This document shows positions 14,624 through 22,630 of a DNA stretch of 27,277 nucleotides, in pieces. This DNA is from Deltaproteobacteria bacterium (GTDB lineage: Bacteria > Desulfobacterota > DSM-4660 > Desulfatiglandales > HGW-15). Where the stretch lies: NCBI GenBank assembly GCA_019308525.1, contig JAFDIC010000053.1:1-27277 (forward strand). Reading direction: 5' to 3'. A program made the translations under genes and the position numbers. The notes beneath the pieces are model-generated. The model made no database searches and was not told where the DNA came from. It saw only the letters and a program-made list of their open reading frames with translations. Positions within the stretch are counted from its first letter, which is position 1, and the number at the start of each line of letters is the position of its first letter.

Positions 14624-15478
14624 CTACCTGGGCTTCATAAAGTCCTCAAGGTGTATGACCTTGTTGTGTTTTCTTGCCTCTCCCCAGGAGCCTTTGAGCT
14701 TGGCCCTCCTGAGGTCGTTGATCATTCTCTGGAGCTCCGGGTTCTTGTCGATGATATCCTGGATCTGCCTGTTGAGATTTTTCCAGGTGGCGTCCAGTTC
14801 TGACCTGTCAAAGTTGAACCCTACAATCTCTGCAAGAAGAGATCCCAGATGGGACAGTAAACCAAAGTGGGTGGTCCCCTGCATGTAATAGGGACAGTGG
14901 CACCAGAGTGAAAGGCACTCGATGCCCCTTTTTTTCGCCTCGTGCAAGATAGTGGAATGTATCGCACTCGGCCCCTTGTAGTTTACTGTCAGCACCTTCT
15001 TCTGTTTGAGCCTGGCCAAGAGCCTCTCATCCGTTACCAGGGCCGAAACAACCATGTCAGTATGGAGAACGTTGTCATACATGGAGCCAAGGCTGACTAT
15101 GGTCTTTGCTCCCATTTGCGAGCACAGAGAGAGGAGGGCGTCCACAAAACGGTACCATTGAAGATTGGGCTCACTGGCCTTCAAGAGTATTATGTCTCGA
15201 CCCGCTACATCCCTGGAACACGCAAGTAAAGACCCACCCGGAGGCGAGATGCTGAGGAGGGACCCTTCGCGTATGTCCACCAAGGGGCGGTTTTCGTCGA
15301 ATCGGTAGAAGAGATCAGGATTGATCCTGGCGAAGGGACGAGCATCCAGTTTCTTGGCCAGGTAGTCCACCATACCCCTGGATATGTCGAGGGCATTTCC
15401 CCAGCCATCAAACCCGGCTATCAGGATAGGAGACCTGACATCAGGCATGAATTCTATCTCAAAGGCCTCTCGAGTCAT
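14624..15478 (-). CDS. PAC2 (proteasome assembly chaperone) family protein
   Basis: A 284-residue protein of the PAC2 family (PF09754-like): an N-terminal strand PILIAGFDGWGNALDISRGM, the GAKTIVSLGSMYDN segment, and WCHCPYYMQGTTHFGLLSHLGSLLAEIVGF. It ends with a charged helical tail (RQIQDIIDKNPELQRMINDLRR). In archaea and eukaryotes relatives help assemble proteasomes; the role of bacterial copies is unknown. I choose ATG 15478, which follows GAGGGG by about 11 nt, over a TTG at 15508 that adds ten residues. It converges on the sirtuin gene and is divergent from the 463-residue protein gene. Confidence 0.85.
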   Translation of the reverse strand: MTREAFEIEFMPDVRSPILIAGFDGWGNALDISRGMVDYLAKKLDARPFARINPDLFYRFDENRPLVDIREGSLLSISPPGGSLLACSRDVAGRDIILLKASEPNLQWYRFVDALLSLCSQMGAKTIVSLGSMYDNVLHTDMVVSALVTDERLLARLKQKKVLTVNYKGPSAIHSTILHEAKKRGIECLSLWCHCPYYMQGTTHFGLLSHLGSLLAEIVGFNFDRSELDATWKNLNRQIQDIIDKNPELQRMINDLRRAKLKGSWGEARKHNKVIHLEDFMKPR

Positions 15479-15586
15479 AGATGGCGCATCCCCTCTTCTC
15501 AGGCTCAAACCTGGCCCTTTCTCCGGTCTTCAATCCAAGTTTTGCATCAGGATATATTATTGTCAAGGTCCAGGTCGTGATTTCTA

Positions 15587-15614
15587 TTGACAAACGAGGA
15601 AAAAAGCCTAAATT
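15587..15614 (+). promoter_or_regulatory. Candidate promoter for the 463-residue protein gene
   Basis: A perfect TTGACA (15587-15592), a 16 bp spacer and TAAATT (15609-15614) would start transcription near 15621. This is consistent with the preferred TTG start at 15674 and leaves no room for much leader before the TTG at 15623. Confidence 0.5.
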
Positions 15615-15673
15615 AACATGCTTTGAAAGTGGTACTTTCGCACCATCCTGTATTGGGTAAAGGAGTCAGAAAC

Positions 15674-17065
15674 TTGTCAATAAAAATTGAAAAGCATATC
15701 CTGGAAAAGGCCTGCAAGGAGATGATTGAAACAGCCCTGGTGTGTCTCCCGAACGCCCTCAAGGGGACCATCTATCTCATTGGAAACCCGCCGGAACTGG
15801 TTGCAAGGAGGATCGCTTCAGGGGTGATAGACGAAGCAAGGGAAAAAATTACGTGGCGCCTGCCGGCAAACTCTGAATACAATCCCCCTGGCATACCATG
15901 GCAGATGTACAGGGACGAGCCGGGACGTCCCCTGGAGGCCATAGCGTGGTGTGTGGAAAAACAGAAGAGTTGGACCGCTGAAAATCCAAGCAAGGATTTG
16001 AGGAAATCAGTACTTGAGGAAAATGGTCAGGGCTTTCATCATATGGAGCCCGTGCTTTTGCGCAAGAGCGACATCAATGTAAACATGTACTCCCCCCTGG
16101 AATACCCGAGGACCTATGCAGGGGAAATCATATGGAAGGGGAGCGAGTATCTGGTCGTAGCCGTCATCAAAATACACTTCAAGCCATACACAATAAGGGT
16201 CAACAGTCATGAGACCAGGGTGATCAAGAAACTATCCCGATCTCTGGGGACCGAGCTCCTCTCATACCAGTTGCGCCAGGATTCCATGGATGCCTTACAA
16301 AAGATGACCTTGGACAGGTTGAACGCCTGCAACATACTCGCTGACTCCTTGAGGAACGCCATAACCAAGTCAGCCCTCATATTCTCTCTCGTAAAACAGG
16401 AGATAGGACAACTCAGGAAGGAGTGGGAAGGGCTGCTATTGGAAGGCAGGGAGGAATGTCGGATGAAACAGGAGGCAGTGGAGGCCTTGAATTCTATCCT
16501 GGTGGGAATCAATGGAGACAGGGAGGTTTTCAGGGATGATCTCATCCACGTCCAAAACAGGTTCCTCGAGATGTCATTACCCCCGGAAAAAGGTGAAAAC
16601 TGGATCACAATGCAGATCGAAAAACGCTGGAAGGATTTGTTGCAGCAAGTAGACCTGAGTCAAGATAAGGCTGAGGAGGTGTGGGTAAACATAGAGAAAT
16701 TGAAGAGGTCTCTTTACGTGGGCAAGGAGCCCAGCATTGTAAATAGTTACAACAGCATTCCCGAGGAATTGAAGAGGGAGTGGATCAATCTCATTTACAT
16801 GAACACGGAGCGCTATGATCCATCCCTGATTGAAAGAATAATCAATCTCCTGTCCGACCCCGATCTTCAAATCCCGTCGAAGGAAAGGTCCAGAAAGACC
16901 CTCACCCGCCTCAAGGCCCTTGCAGAGACCATGAATCACCTTGAGAGGAACACTAATTTCCTGTTGAACCAGGTCCTCACCGGAGAAAGCACCCAAATGG
17001 CAGAGATCGTGTTAGACAGGTACAACAAGGGCAATAATATCCCTGTAAAGAAGGACAGGGGCTAG
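15674..17065 (+). CDS. Protein of unknown function, 463 residues
   Basis: I do not recognise this protein. It has no membrane segment or signal peptide. The first 200 or so residues look mixed alpha/beta, with HHMEPVLLRKSDI and a strand-rich EYLVVAVIKIHFKPYTIRV; the remainder is long, charged helices (LDRLNACNILADSLRNAITK; IEKRWKDLLQQVDLSQDKAE), suggesting a cytosolic, possibly coiled-coil protein. The stretch LNACNILADSLRNAITKSAL vaguely resembles a histidine-kinase dimerisation helix, but there is no His box or ATPase domain. I choose the TTG at 15674, preceded by AGGAG with 8 nt spacing, over a TTG at 15623 without a site. It is a single gene, divergent from the PAC2 gene, with tRNA-Arg about 110 bp downstream. 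Confidence 0.75.
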   Translation: MSIKIEKHILEKACKEMIETALVCLPNALKGTIYLIGNPPELVARRIASGVIDEAREKITWRLPANSEYNPPGIPWQMYRDEPGRPLEAIAWCVEKQKSWTAENPSKDLRKSVLEENGQGFHHMEPVLLRKSDINVNMYSPLEYPRTYAGEIIWKGSEYLVVAVIKIHFKPYTIRVNSHETRVIKKLSRSLGTELLSYQLRQDSMDALQKMTLDRLNACNILADSLRNAITKSALIFSLVKQEIGQLRKEWEGLLLEGREECRMKQEAVEALNSILVGINGDREVFRDDLIHVQNRFLEMSLPPEKGENWITMQIEKRWKDLLQQVDLSQDKAEEVWVNIEKLKRSLYVGKEPSIVNSYNSIPEELKREWINLIYMNTERYDPSLIERIINLLSDPDLQIPSKERSRKTLTRLKALAETMNHLERNTNFLLNQVLTGESTQMAEIVLDRYNKGNNIPVKKDRG

Positions 17066-17172
17066 GGTCAGCGCGGATTTCCTTGATCCATGGAAGAGAT
17101 TCCGGTAAGATTTACATTACCATGCGCTGGCGCCATTTTCCCTTCAAGCCTCCCTGTAAACGTCTTTTGATC

Positions 17173-17249
17173 GCGCCTGTAGCTCAGGTGGATAGAGCAG
17201 CGGACTTCTAATCCGCGGGTCGGGGGTTCGAGTCCTCCCAGGCGCGCCA
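17173..17249 (+). tRNA. tRNA-Arg (anticodon TCT)
   Basis: A full cloverleaf is visible. The acceptor stem is GCGCCTG/CAGGCGC, the D arm is AGCTCAGGTGGATAGAGC, and the anticodon arm GCGGA-CTTCTAA-TCCGC gives TCT. The T arm has GGTTCGAGTCC, and CCA is encoded at 17247-17249. TCT decodes AGA/AGG arginine codons, which are common in this window's genes. No repeat of the tRNA 3' end or integrase was seen nearby. Confidence 0.97.
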
Positions 17250-17371
17250 GACAAGCCTCCTTTCCGTCTTCGATTTTCATTAATGGATATCCGCTATGGA
17301 AGCAGGGAGAAGTTGTACCTGATAGGAGGGCCGGAAAGGGCCTAGGCAAGTGTGACCTGTGTAAGCACTTT

Positions 17372-18817
17372 TTAACCGCAACCAGTACATCGTCTCCTCT
17401 GGCGCCAGTATTCGTGCATCAGGGCGAGGATCGTAGCGATGTCATCTATGCGGTTGTAGATCATGATGCCCTTCCTGTTCATCTCATGCACGGCCTGGGA
17501 TTCCCAGGGAGTATAGTGATTCCCTATGAGTACCGGCCGGGAAATCTCCCTTTCAAGCTCAACAAGACCTTCCATTAGAGCCGTTTCAAACTCGAGAAAG
17601 GGATCATTCCCGGGTTTACCACTCCCTTCCTCCATGCCCGGCCTTCCCACGCCATGGAGTACGAGGGCGTCTATTTCACCGGAAAGCAGTACCTCCTTTG
17701 CCATGGACAGGACCATTTGAAGGGGAGGGAAGGGGCCCGCGGCCCCGATATCGATCGGATTTCTTGTGGACGCACGCTCCGGCATCCCCATTTGGCGAAG
17801 GTTTCTCTGTAGCCCATGGCTCAACTCCGGGACGTGGAGCCCTGCTTCCTCCAGGGTGTCGGTGAGCACAACACCCCAGCTCCCTCCCATGGTAATGATA
17901 CCAACCCTGTTTCCCTGCAAGGGAGGACGGTCGCTGAGGGCGTGGCTCAGAGGCAGCAATAGCTCCATCCTGGGGCAGACCATGACACCCACCTGTTTGA
18001 AGAGGCCTTGATAGACCTTCCAGTCTCCAGTGAGCGCAGCCGTATGACTTCGTGCCGCCCTGGCGCTGCCAGCGGTCCTGCCTGCCTTATACACCACAAC
18101 GGGTTTCTTATCCGTGGCCCGGCGAGCGACATCCATGAAACGTCTGCCGTCTCGTATACTTTCAATATACAGTAAGATACCCTTGATCTTTTCATCCCGG
18201 GCGTAATATTCCAGGAAATCCGTCACTGTGAGATCACATTCGTTTCCGGTGTGGGCAAACTTAGCCACGCCCATTCCCCTGTTGGCACCGGAGGCCAGGA
18301 GATCCTGGAAGGCAAAACCCCCCTGGCTGACAGCAGCGAGGGTGCTGCTTTTCAATCTCCTGGATCGGGCTCCCGCAGCCACGAAGCTATTGTGGAGGTC
18401 GAAGACCCCGCTGACATTGGGGCCAAGGATCCTCATTTCGTGTCTCCGGGCTATCTCCACAAGGGCCATCTCTTTTTCTCTCCCCTCACTGGAGGTCTCG
18501 CTGAAGCCCGAGGTAATGATCACCACGCCCTTGACTGCCTTTTGAGCACACGCCAGAAGGGTCTCTTTGACATACTCCTCCGGTATGGTAAGGACGGCCA
18601 GGTCCACATCACCCGGGATTTCACCCATATCCCTATAGGCAGGCACCTCAAAGACGGTTTTCGCTCTTAGGTTGACAGGATAGATCTTGCCACGATACTT
18701 CCAGGAGATAAGGCTTTGCATTATGAAGGAACCCCATGAACCAGGTCTTTCAGTTGCACCCACTACTGCCACAGAGCCGGGATCAAAGAAGATATCCAGA
18801 TTGCTCTTCGACGCCAT
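17372..18817 (-). CDS. ADP-forming acyl-CoA synthetase, alpha-type subunit
   Basis: A 481-residue protein of the NDP-forming acetyl/acyl-CoA synthetase family, which makes ATP from an acyl-CoA. It has the N-terminal CoA-binding domain (IFFDPGSVAVVGATERPGSWG), then succinyl-CoA-synthetase-like domains with AAVSQGGFAF (161-170) and the phospho-histidine segment RAARSHTAALTGD (His 258). The usual SxGN motif reads HTGNECD (189-195). No ATP-grasp (beta) domain is present: fused forms have about 700 residues, so this subunit needs a partner encoded elsewhere, and none is adjacent. The ATG at 18817 is preferred because AAGGAG lies 9 nt upstream; an in-frame ATG at 18859 would add 14 residues. The C-terminus is unusually basic (YWRQRRRCTGCG). 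Confidence 0.88.
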   Translation of the reverse strand: MASKSNLDIFFDPGSVAVVGATERPGSWGSFIMQSLISWKYRGKIYPVNLRAKTVFEVPAYRDMGEIPGDVDLAVLTIPEEYVKETLLACAQKAVKGVVIITSGFSETSSEGREKEMALVEIARRHEMRILGPNVSGVFDLHNSFVAAGARSRRLKSSTLAAVSQGGFAFQDLLASGANRGMGVAKFAHTGNECDLTVTDFLEYYARDEKIKGILLYIESIRDGRRFMDVARRATDKKPVVVYKAGRTAGSARAARSHTAALTGDWKVYQGLFKQVGVMVCPRMELLLPLSHALSDRPPLQGNRVGIITMGGSWGVVLTDTLEEAGLHVPELSHGLQRNLRQMGMPERASTRNPIDIGAAGPFPPLQMVLSMAKEVLLSGEIDALVLHGVGRPGMEEGSGKPGNDPFLEFETALMEGLVELEREISRPVLIGNHYTPWESQAVHEMNRKGIMIYNRIDDIATILALMHEYWRQRRRCTGCG

Positions 18818-18932
18818 GAATTCCTGCTCCTTAACTTGCATGCTGCCTCCAGTTATCACATCTGCCCGGTATTTTCAATTCTTGGCCGCATTTCATGGAG
18901 GGGGCTCCTTGGAGCCCAGGGGTTTTTACAGC

Positions 18933-18960
18933 TTGAATAGTTTCAACAATCCTGTATAAT
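18933..18960 (+). promoter_or_regulatory. Promoter for the radical SAM-phosphatase pair
   Basis: TTGAAT (18933-18938), a 16 bp spacer and a perfect TATAAT (18955-18960). Transcription would start near 18967, about 125 nt before the start codon at 19091. A hairpin follows within about 20 nt. A second short stem, GGGCTCC-TT-GGAGCCC, lies just upstream at 18902-18917. Confidence 0.6.
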
Positions 18961-18984
18961 AAAATACTTGGCAGATTACAGGGA

Positions 18985-19018
18985 CCACTACCTGCGTGAA
19001 GAGGTAGTGGTTTACTTT
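18985..19018 (+). terminator. Leader hairpin, possible attenuator
   Basis: CCACTACCT (18985-18993) and AGGTAGTGG (19002-19010) form a perfect 9 bp stem with an 8-nt loop, followed by TTTACTTT. It begins only about 20 nt after the predicted start of transcription and lies before the radical SAM gene. It could stop early transcripts, stabilise the mRNA 5' end, or be the end of a very short RNA. Confidence 0.5.
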
Positions 19019-19090
19019 ACAAGCTTGAATGCCTCTGCCTCAAAGCCCTGGCCATGGCAAAAGAGACCTGAAGCATAGATAGTCAAAAAC

Positions 19091-20038
19091 ATGGTGGACA
19101 TGGTTTTGTTGCCGTCATACGTAGAGCTATTCCAGAGGGGGCTCATTGAAGAACGCATCGAGGAAGCCTTGGCACTGATGGAAGAGTGTCGCCTTTGCCC
19201 CAGGGAGTGCGGTGTCAATCGGCTGGAAGATGAACGAGGGTTTTGCAATACCGGGAGAAGGGCCAGGGTGGCGAGCTACAATGCCCATTTCGGGGAAGAA
19301 TCACCCCTTGTCGGAAGGCATGGCTCCGGCACGATCTTCATAAGCTCCTGCAATCTCCTGTGTAGCTTTTGTCAAAACTATGACATCAGCCACGGAAATG
19401 AGGGGGTTGACGTGGAGCCCGAACAGATGGCTGAAATGATGATTCAGCTCCAGAAAAGGGGCTGTCACAATATCAATTTCGTAACCCCGACCCACGTGGT
19501 TCCGCAACTCCTGGAAGCCTTGAGCTTTGCTATCAGATCCGGGCTCAGGATGCCCCTCGTATACAATTCGAGCGGTTACGACAAGGAGGCCACCCTTCGG
19601 ATCCTGGAAGGCGTTTTTGACATCTACATGCCGGATTTCAAGTTTTGGGACGGAAAATGGGCGGAGCGATACTGCAAGGCCCCTGATTACCCGGAAGTGG
19701 CCAGGGAGGCAATCAGGGAAATGCACAGGCAGGTCGGTGACCTTGTTCTTGACGAAAATGGAGTAGCTCAAAGGGGATTGCTTGTCAGGCACCTCGTTAT
19801 GCCCGACAACATAGCAGGGACAAGGGAGATCATGCATTTTTTGGCCAGCTCCATTTCCACGAACACCTATGTAAATGTAATGGATCAGTATAGACCTTGT
19901 GGAGAGGCTTACACGGATGAGTTTATCAATCGTCGCCTCAAATCAAAGGAATTCAGAGAAGCCGTTGAGGCAGCGAAGAGGGAAGGCCTGCACCGCCTGG
20001 ACAAGAGAGATGTCATAAGGATATTCTTCGGCCCGTGA
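19091..20038 (+). CDS. Radical SAM protein, COG1313/PflX type
   Basis: A 315-residue radical SAM protein resembling pyruvate-formate-lyase activating enzyme homologues of COG1313. The SAM cluster motif is C87-x3-C91-x2-C94 (SSCNLLCSFCQNYDIS). The N-terminus has four more cysteines (C33, C36, C40, C52; CRLCPRECGVNRLEDERGFC), a likely second iron-sulfur site. GCHNINFVTPTHVVPQ, DIYMPDFKFWD and RHLVMPDNIAGT are typical of the family. Substrate is unknown. The ATG at 19091 lacks a strong ribosome site, and ATG 19100 is an alternative. The stop overlaps the next start (TGATG), so the phosphatase is translationally coupled. It is not the COG1180 AmmeMemoRadiSam enzyme, although a Memo gene lies 7 kb away. 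Confidence 0.87.
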   Translation: MVDMVLLPSYVELFQRGLIEERIEEALALMEECRLCPRECGVNRLEDERGFCNTGRRARVASYNAHFGEESPLVGRHGSGTIFISSCNLLCSFCQNYDISHGNEGVDVEPEQMAEMMIQLQKRGCHNINFVTPTHVVPQLLEALSFAIRSGLRMPLVYNSSGYDKEATLRILEGVFDIYMPDFKFWDGKWAERYCKAPDYPEVAREAIREMHRQVGDLVLDENGVAQRGLLVRHLVMPDNIAGTREIMHFLASSISTNTYVNVMDQYRPCGEAYTDEFINRRLKSKEFREAVEAAKREGLHRLDKRDVIRIFFGP

Positions 20039-20685
20039 TGGAAAAGAAGAGAACTTTCATAGTCGGTGACATTCACGGCTGCCTGGACATGCTGAAAAGA
20101 CTCATAGATAAGATTGACTGGCAGCCCGGGAGGGACGCCCTCATATTCTTGGGAGATTATATTGATCGAGGTGAAGACTCAAGGGGGGTGATAGATTTCA
20201 TAATCGCCCTTTCCACGGTATCGGATGATGTCCGGTGCCTCCTGGGCAACCATGAAACCAGTTTCTTGAACTACCTGGAGGGTGGAGATATCAGGCCCTT
20301 TCTACTCAACGGAGGTGAGACAACGCTGCGCTGTTACGATATATGCGACAACCCGATGGTGGAAAACATCGTGCCTCAACAGCACCTCGAATTCCTGCGC
20401 TCACTGCGTCCCTTGATAGAATTGGATGACTATTATGTTGTTCATGCAGGTTTTCGGCCTGGCGTGCCTTTGCGCTCACAAGAGCTGGATGACATGGTGT
20501 GGATAAGGGAAGAATTTCTCTTGTCGAACTATGACTTCGGCAAAACTGTAATATTCGGGCACACCCCGTTTGCAGAACCCCTGGTCATGGAAAACAAGAT
20601 AGGCCTGGATACGGGAGCGGTTTACGGAAACAAATTGACCTGCCTGGAACTTCCTGCCTTCAGGTTTCACTCGGTAGAACCCTGA
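20038..20685 (+). CDS. PPP-type metallophosphatase (Ser/Thr phosphatase or Ap4A hydrolase-like)
   Basis: A 215-residue calcineurin-like phosphoesterase. The metal-binding motifs are GDIHG (10-14), GDYIDRG (39-45), GNHE (70-73), VVHAGF and FGHTP, in the order of the PPP family. This family includes bacterial Ser/Thr protein phosphatases, PrpE and ApaH-like enzymes; the sequence alone does not choose among them. The protein is cytosolic. It starts at ATG 20038, sharing one base with the TGA of the radical SAM gene; a GTG directly before it is less likely. It converges on the sigma-54 activator gene. Confidence 0.9.
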   Translation: MEKKRTFIVGDIHGCLDMLKRLIDKIDWQPGRDALIFLGDYIDRGEDSRGVIDFIIALSTVSDDVRCLLGNHETSFLNYLEGGDIRPFLLNGGETTLRCYDICDNPMVENIVPQQHLEFLRSLRPLIELDDYYVVHAGFRPGVPLRSQELDDMVWIREEFLLSNYDFGKTVIFGHTPFAEPLVMENKIGLDTGAVYGNKLTCLELPAFRFHSVEP

Positions 20686-20698
20686 CCACTTCGAATCG

Positions 20699-20719
20699 GT
20701 CCGGCACAGGAACTTTTTT
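20699..20719 (+). terminator. Weak intrinsic terminator after the phosphatase gene
   Basis: GTCC and GGAAC (with one bulged A) form a short stem directly followed by TTTTTT, 14 bp after the phosphatase stop. The T tract is good and the stem is weak. Confidence 0.35.
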
Positions 20720-20788
20720 CGCATGGCTCCAGGCCTTGTCGATCCCTTTCCAGGGAATGGGTCGGGAGAGTCGGGGCAAGAGGACTGA

Positions 20789-22291
20789 TCAGGCCCGATC
20801 AAGATTGTATTTGGAGATGAGCCTGGATAAATAGGTCCGCTGTATCCCCATTATTTTGGCAGCCTTGCTCCTGTTTCCTCCTGTATGCTTAAGATTGAGC
20901 AGGATGAATTCTTTCTTGAACCTGTCAATAGCCTCCTTCAGCGTCAAGCCGACCTCCAGGCCCTGGTGAGTCATTTCTTGAGCGCTGATTGGCAAATCCT
21001 CTGGCAGAATTTCCCGGTCGTCTCCCATCACGACAGCCCTTTCAATGGCATTCCTGAGTTCCCGCACGTTCCCGGGCCAGTCGTATTCCACCATCTTTCG
21101 CAGGGCGGCCTCAGAGATTTTCAATTCCTTTACCCCCTTTTCCTCTTTGAACAGGTTCAAAAAATAGTTGGCAAGGATCGGGACATCCTCTTTTCTCTCC
21201 CGCAAGGGAGGCATACGGATCTGGACCACGTTGAGGCGATAATAGAGATCTTCCCTGAAACGGCCCTCCTTGACATCCTTTTCTATGTCCCGGTTCGTGG
21301 CCGAAATGACCCTGACATCCACTGTTATCGGGGTATTCCCTCCAACCCGGTAAAAGATCCCCTCCTGGAGGACCTGGAGCAGCTTCGCCTGCATCCCTGT
21401 CGACATTTCCCCGATTTCATCAAGGAAAATGCTTCCCCCGTCCGCCAGCTCGAACTTCCCGATCTTCTTGGTCACTGCCCCGGTAAAGGCGCCCTTTTCA
21501 TGCCCAAACAGTTCTGCCTCCAGGAGGGTTTCAGGCAAGGCCGCACAATTGATTACTATCATGGGCTTGGATCTCCTTGGACCCGCCCTGTGGATCAACC
21601 GTGCGAGAAGCTCTTTGCCGGCTCCGCTCTCGCCGAGAATAAGGGTGCTCGTCTTGGAATTTGCGACTTTGAGTGCATCGGAGATCACCTTTTTCAGGGA
21701 ATTACTCTCACCAATAATCTGGTGCTTGGCCGCCAGTTCCTCCCTGAGATCGATGTTTTCCCTCTTGAACTCTTCGATCCTTTGAGCATTCGCCACTGCC
21801 ATGGAGGCAAGGTCTGCGAAGGAGGTTAGCGCGGCCATATCCTGATCGGTAATGGGGCTGCCGTCTTCCTTGTCAATAATCTCCACGACTCCAATGACCT
21901 TCCCGTTCACTTTCATGGGAACGCAGGCTATGGATCGGGTCTCAAAGCCAATGGATTCATTTATGTCCCTGCGCCACCTGGGGTCCTTGCTCACGTCCGG
22001 GATGAGAAGAGGTTCTCCCCTCTCCGCTACGTGCCCTGCAATGCCCGATCCCAGGTCTACCCCAAATTTCCCCAGCTCATCTCTTTTCTCACCCGTGGCT
22101 ACCTTGTAATAGAGTTTCTTGGTTTTCTCGTCCACCAGCAGGAGAGAACTCGCCTTTGCGTTCATCATGCGAGTGGCGGTGTCTATGATAAGTTCCAGGA
22201 GTTCATCGGGGTCAAGTATCGATGAGACCCATGTGGATATTTCCTTGAGCAAGGCTATAGGGGACTCATTGAAAATTGCCCTCTCATCCAT
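20789..22291 (-). CDS. Sigma-54-dependent transcriptional activator, GAF-AAA+-Fis
   Basis: A 500-residue activator. An N-terminal GAF domain (about 25-170; IIDTATRMMNAKASSLLLVD, SIACVPMKVNGKVIGVVEII) senses a small ligand or redox state. A coiled linker leads to the AAA+ domain with Walker A GESGAGKE (220-227), the sigma-54 contact loop GAFTGA (267-272) and Walker B SIFLDEIG (287-294), and a C-terminal Fis-type helix-turn-helix (GGNRSKAAKIMGIQRTYLSR). There is no receiver domain, so it is not controlled by phosphorylation. The activation motifs are intact, so it should open sigma-54 promoters. The ATG at 22291 follows GAGAGGT by about 10 nt. Its own promoter region contains an inverted repeat. 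Targets are unknown; a sigma-54 promoter lies at 9438-9453. Confidence 0.93.
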   Translation of the reverse strand: MDERAIFNESPIALLKEISTWVSSILDPDELLELIIDTATRMMNAKASSLLLVDEKTKKLYYKVATGEKRDELGKFGVDLGSGIAGHVAERGEPLLIPDVSKDPRWRRDINESIGFETRSIACVPMKVNGKVIGVVEIIDKEDGSPITDQDMAALTSFADLASMAVANAQRIEEFKRENIDLREELAAKHQIIGESNSLKKVISDALKVANSKTSTLILGESGAGKELLARLIHRAGPRRSKPMIVINCAALPETLLEAELFGHEKGAFTGAVTKKIGKFELADGGSIFLDEIGEMSTGMQAKLLQVLQEGIFYRVGGNTPITVDVRVISATNRDIEKDVKEGRFREDLYYRLNVVQIRMPPLRERKEDVPILANYFLNLFKEEKGVKELKISEAALRKMVEYDWPGNVRELRNAIERAVVMGDDREILPEDLPISAQEMTHQGLEVGLTLKEAIDRFKKEFILLNLKHTGGNRSKAAKIMGIQRTYLSRLISKYNLDRA

Positions 22292-22320
22292 AGGGTGTTA
22301 CCTCTCCCTCTGAAGCGTTA

Positions 22321-22359
22321 ACATTTGTATATATAGATAGCACAATTTAGTTCAAATGT
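22321..22359 (-). promoter_or_regulatory. Promoter flanked by a 7 bp inverted repeat, activator gene
   Basis: On the minus strand TTGAAC (22350-22355) and TATATA (22328-22333) are 16 bp apart, about 37 bp before the start at 22291. ACATTTG (22321-22327) and CAAATGT (22353-22359) are inverted copies that bracket the promoter, overlapping the -35 element, and could be an operator for self-control. Confidence 0.45.
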
Positions 22360-22554
22360 ATACTTTTTTATTCGCATTGGCCAGAATATCCCGCAGCTTG
22401 CCACAGGGGTGAATTGGATGACGACATGTGCCCTATCCCTCCAGGATGAAGGCCGGGCGACTTCTGCTCCGTTCGCCCTTGACAATGCCCATTCTGTTGT
22501 GGTGAAACGAGATTCCCTTTGCGTGCCGCCGGGAGACCAGGGATCCGACTCAAC

Positions 22555-22583
22555 GTGATTGCATTCTCCATGGAGAGTATAAT
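22555..22583 (+). promoter_or_regulatory. Promoter with operator-like palindrome for the aminotransferase
   Basis: TATAAT (22578-22583) is a perfect -10 element with a weak GTGATT -35 (22555-22560) 17 bp upstream. A 12 bp perfect palindrome, TCTCCATGGAGA (22565-22576), fills the spacer. A protein bound there would block RNA polymerase, so repression is plausible. Confidence 0.45.
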
Positions 22584-22630
22584 ATTATTGTTTTCGTTTC
22601 CTCGAAATTCACAGGGAGGAGGGGAAGACC

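Larger units (their letters stand above)
22292..22630. other. Intergenic region between divergent activator and aminotransferase genes
   Basis: 339 bp. The left end carries the activator's promoter with an inverted repeat (22321-22359) and the right end a palindrome-promoter for the aminotransferase (22555-22583). The 190 bp between show no supported gene; a 67-codon minus-strand frame there has no recognisable features. Confidence 0.6.

Noticed and set aside
17068..17349. 93-codon minus-strand frame over the tRNA
   Set aside because: Its [19 protein letters not shown] core is the reverse translation of the tRNA-Arg, a common false gene call.
19091..20038. Possible AmmeMemoRadiSam partner of the Memo gene
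   Set aside because: The radical SAM protein has the N-terminal Cys pattern and motifs of COG1313 rather than COG1180, and lies 7 kb away in another transcription unit.
20885..21829. 314-codon plus-strand frame
   Set aside because: It is antisense to the AAA+ and GAF domains of the sigma-54 activator and shows no family of its own.
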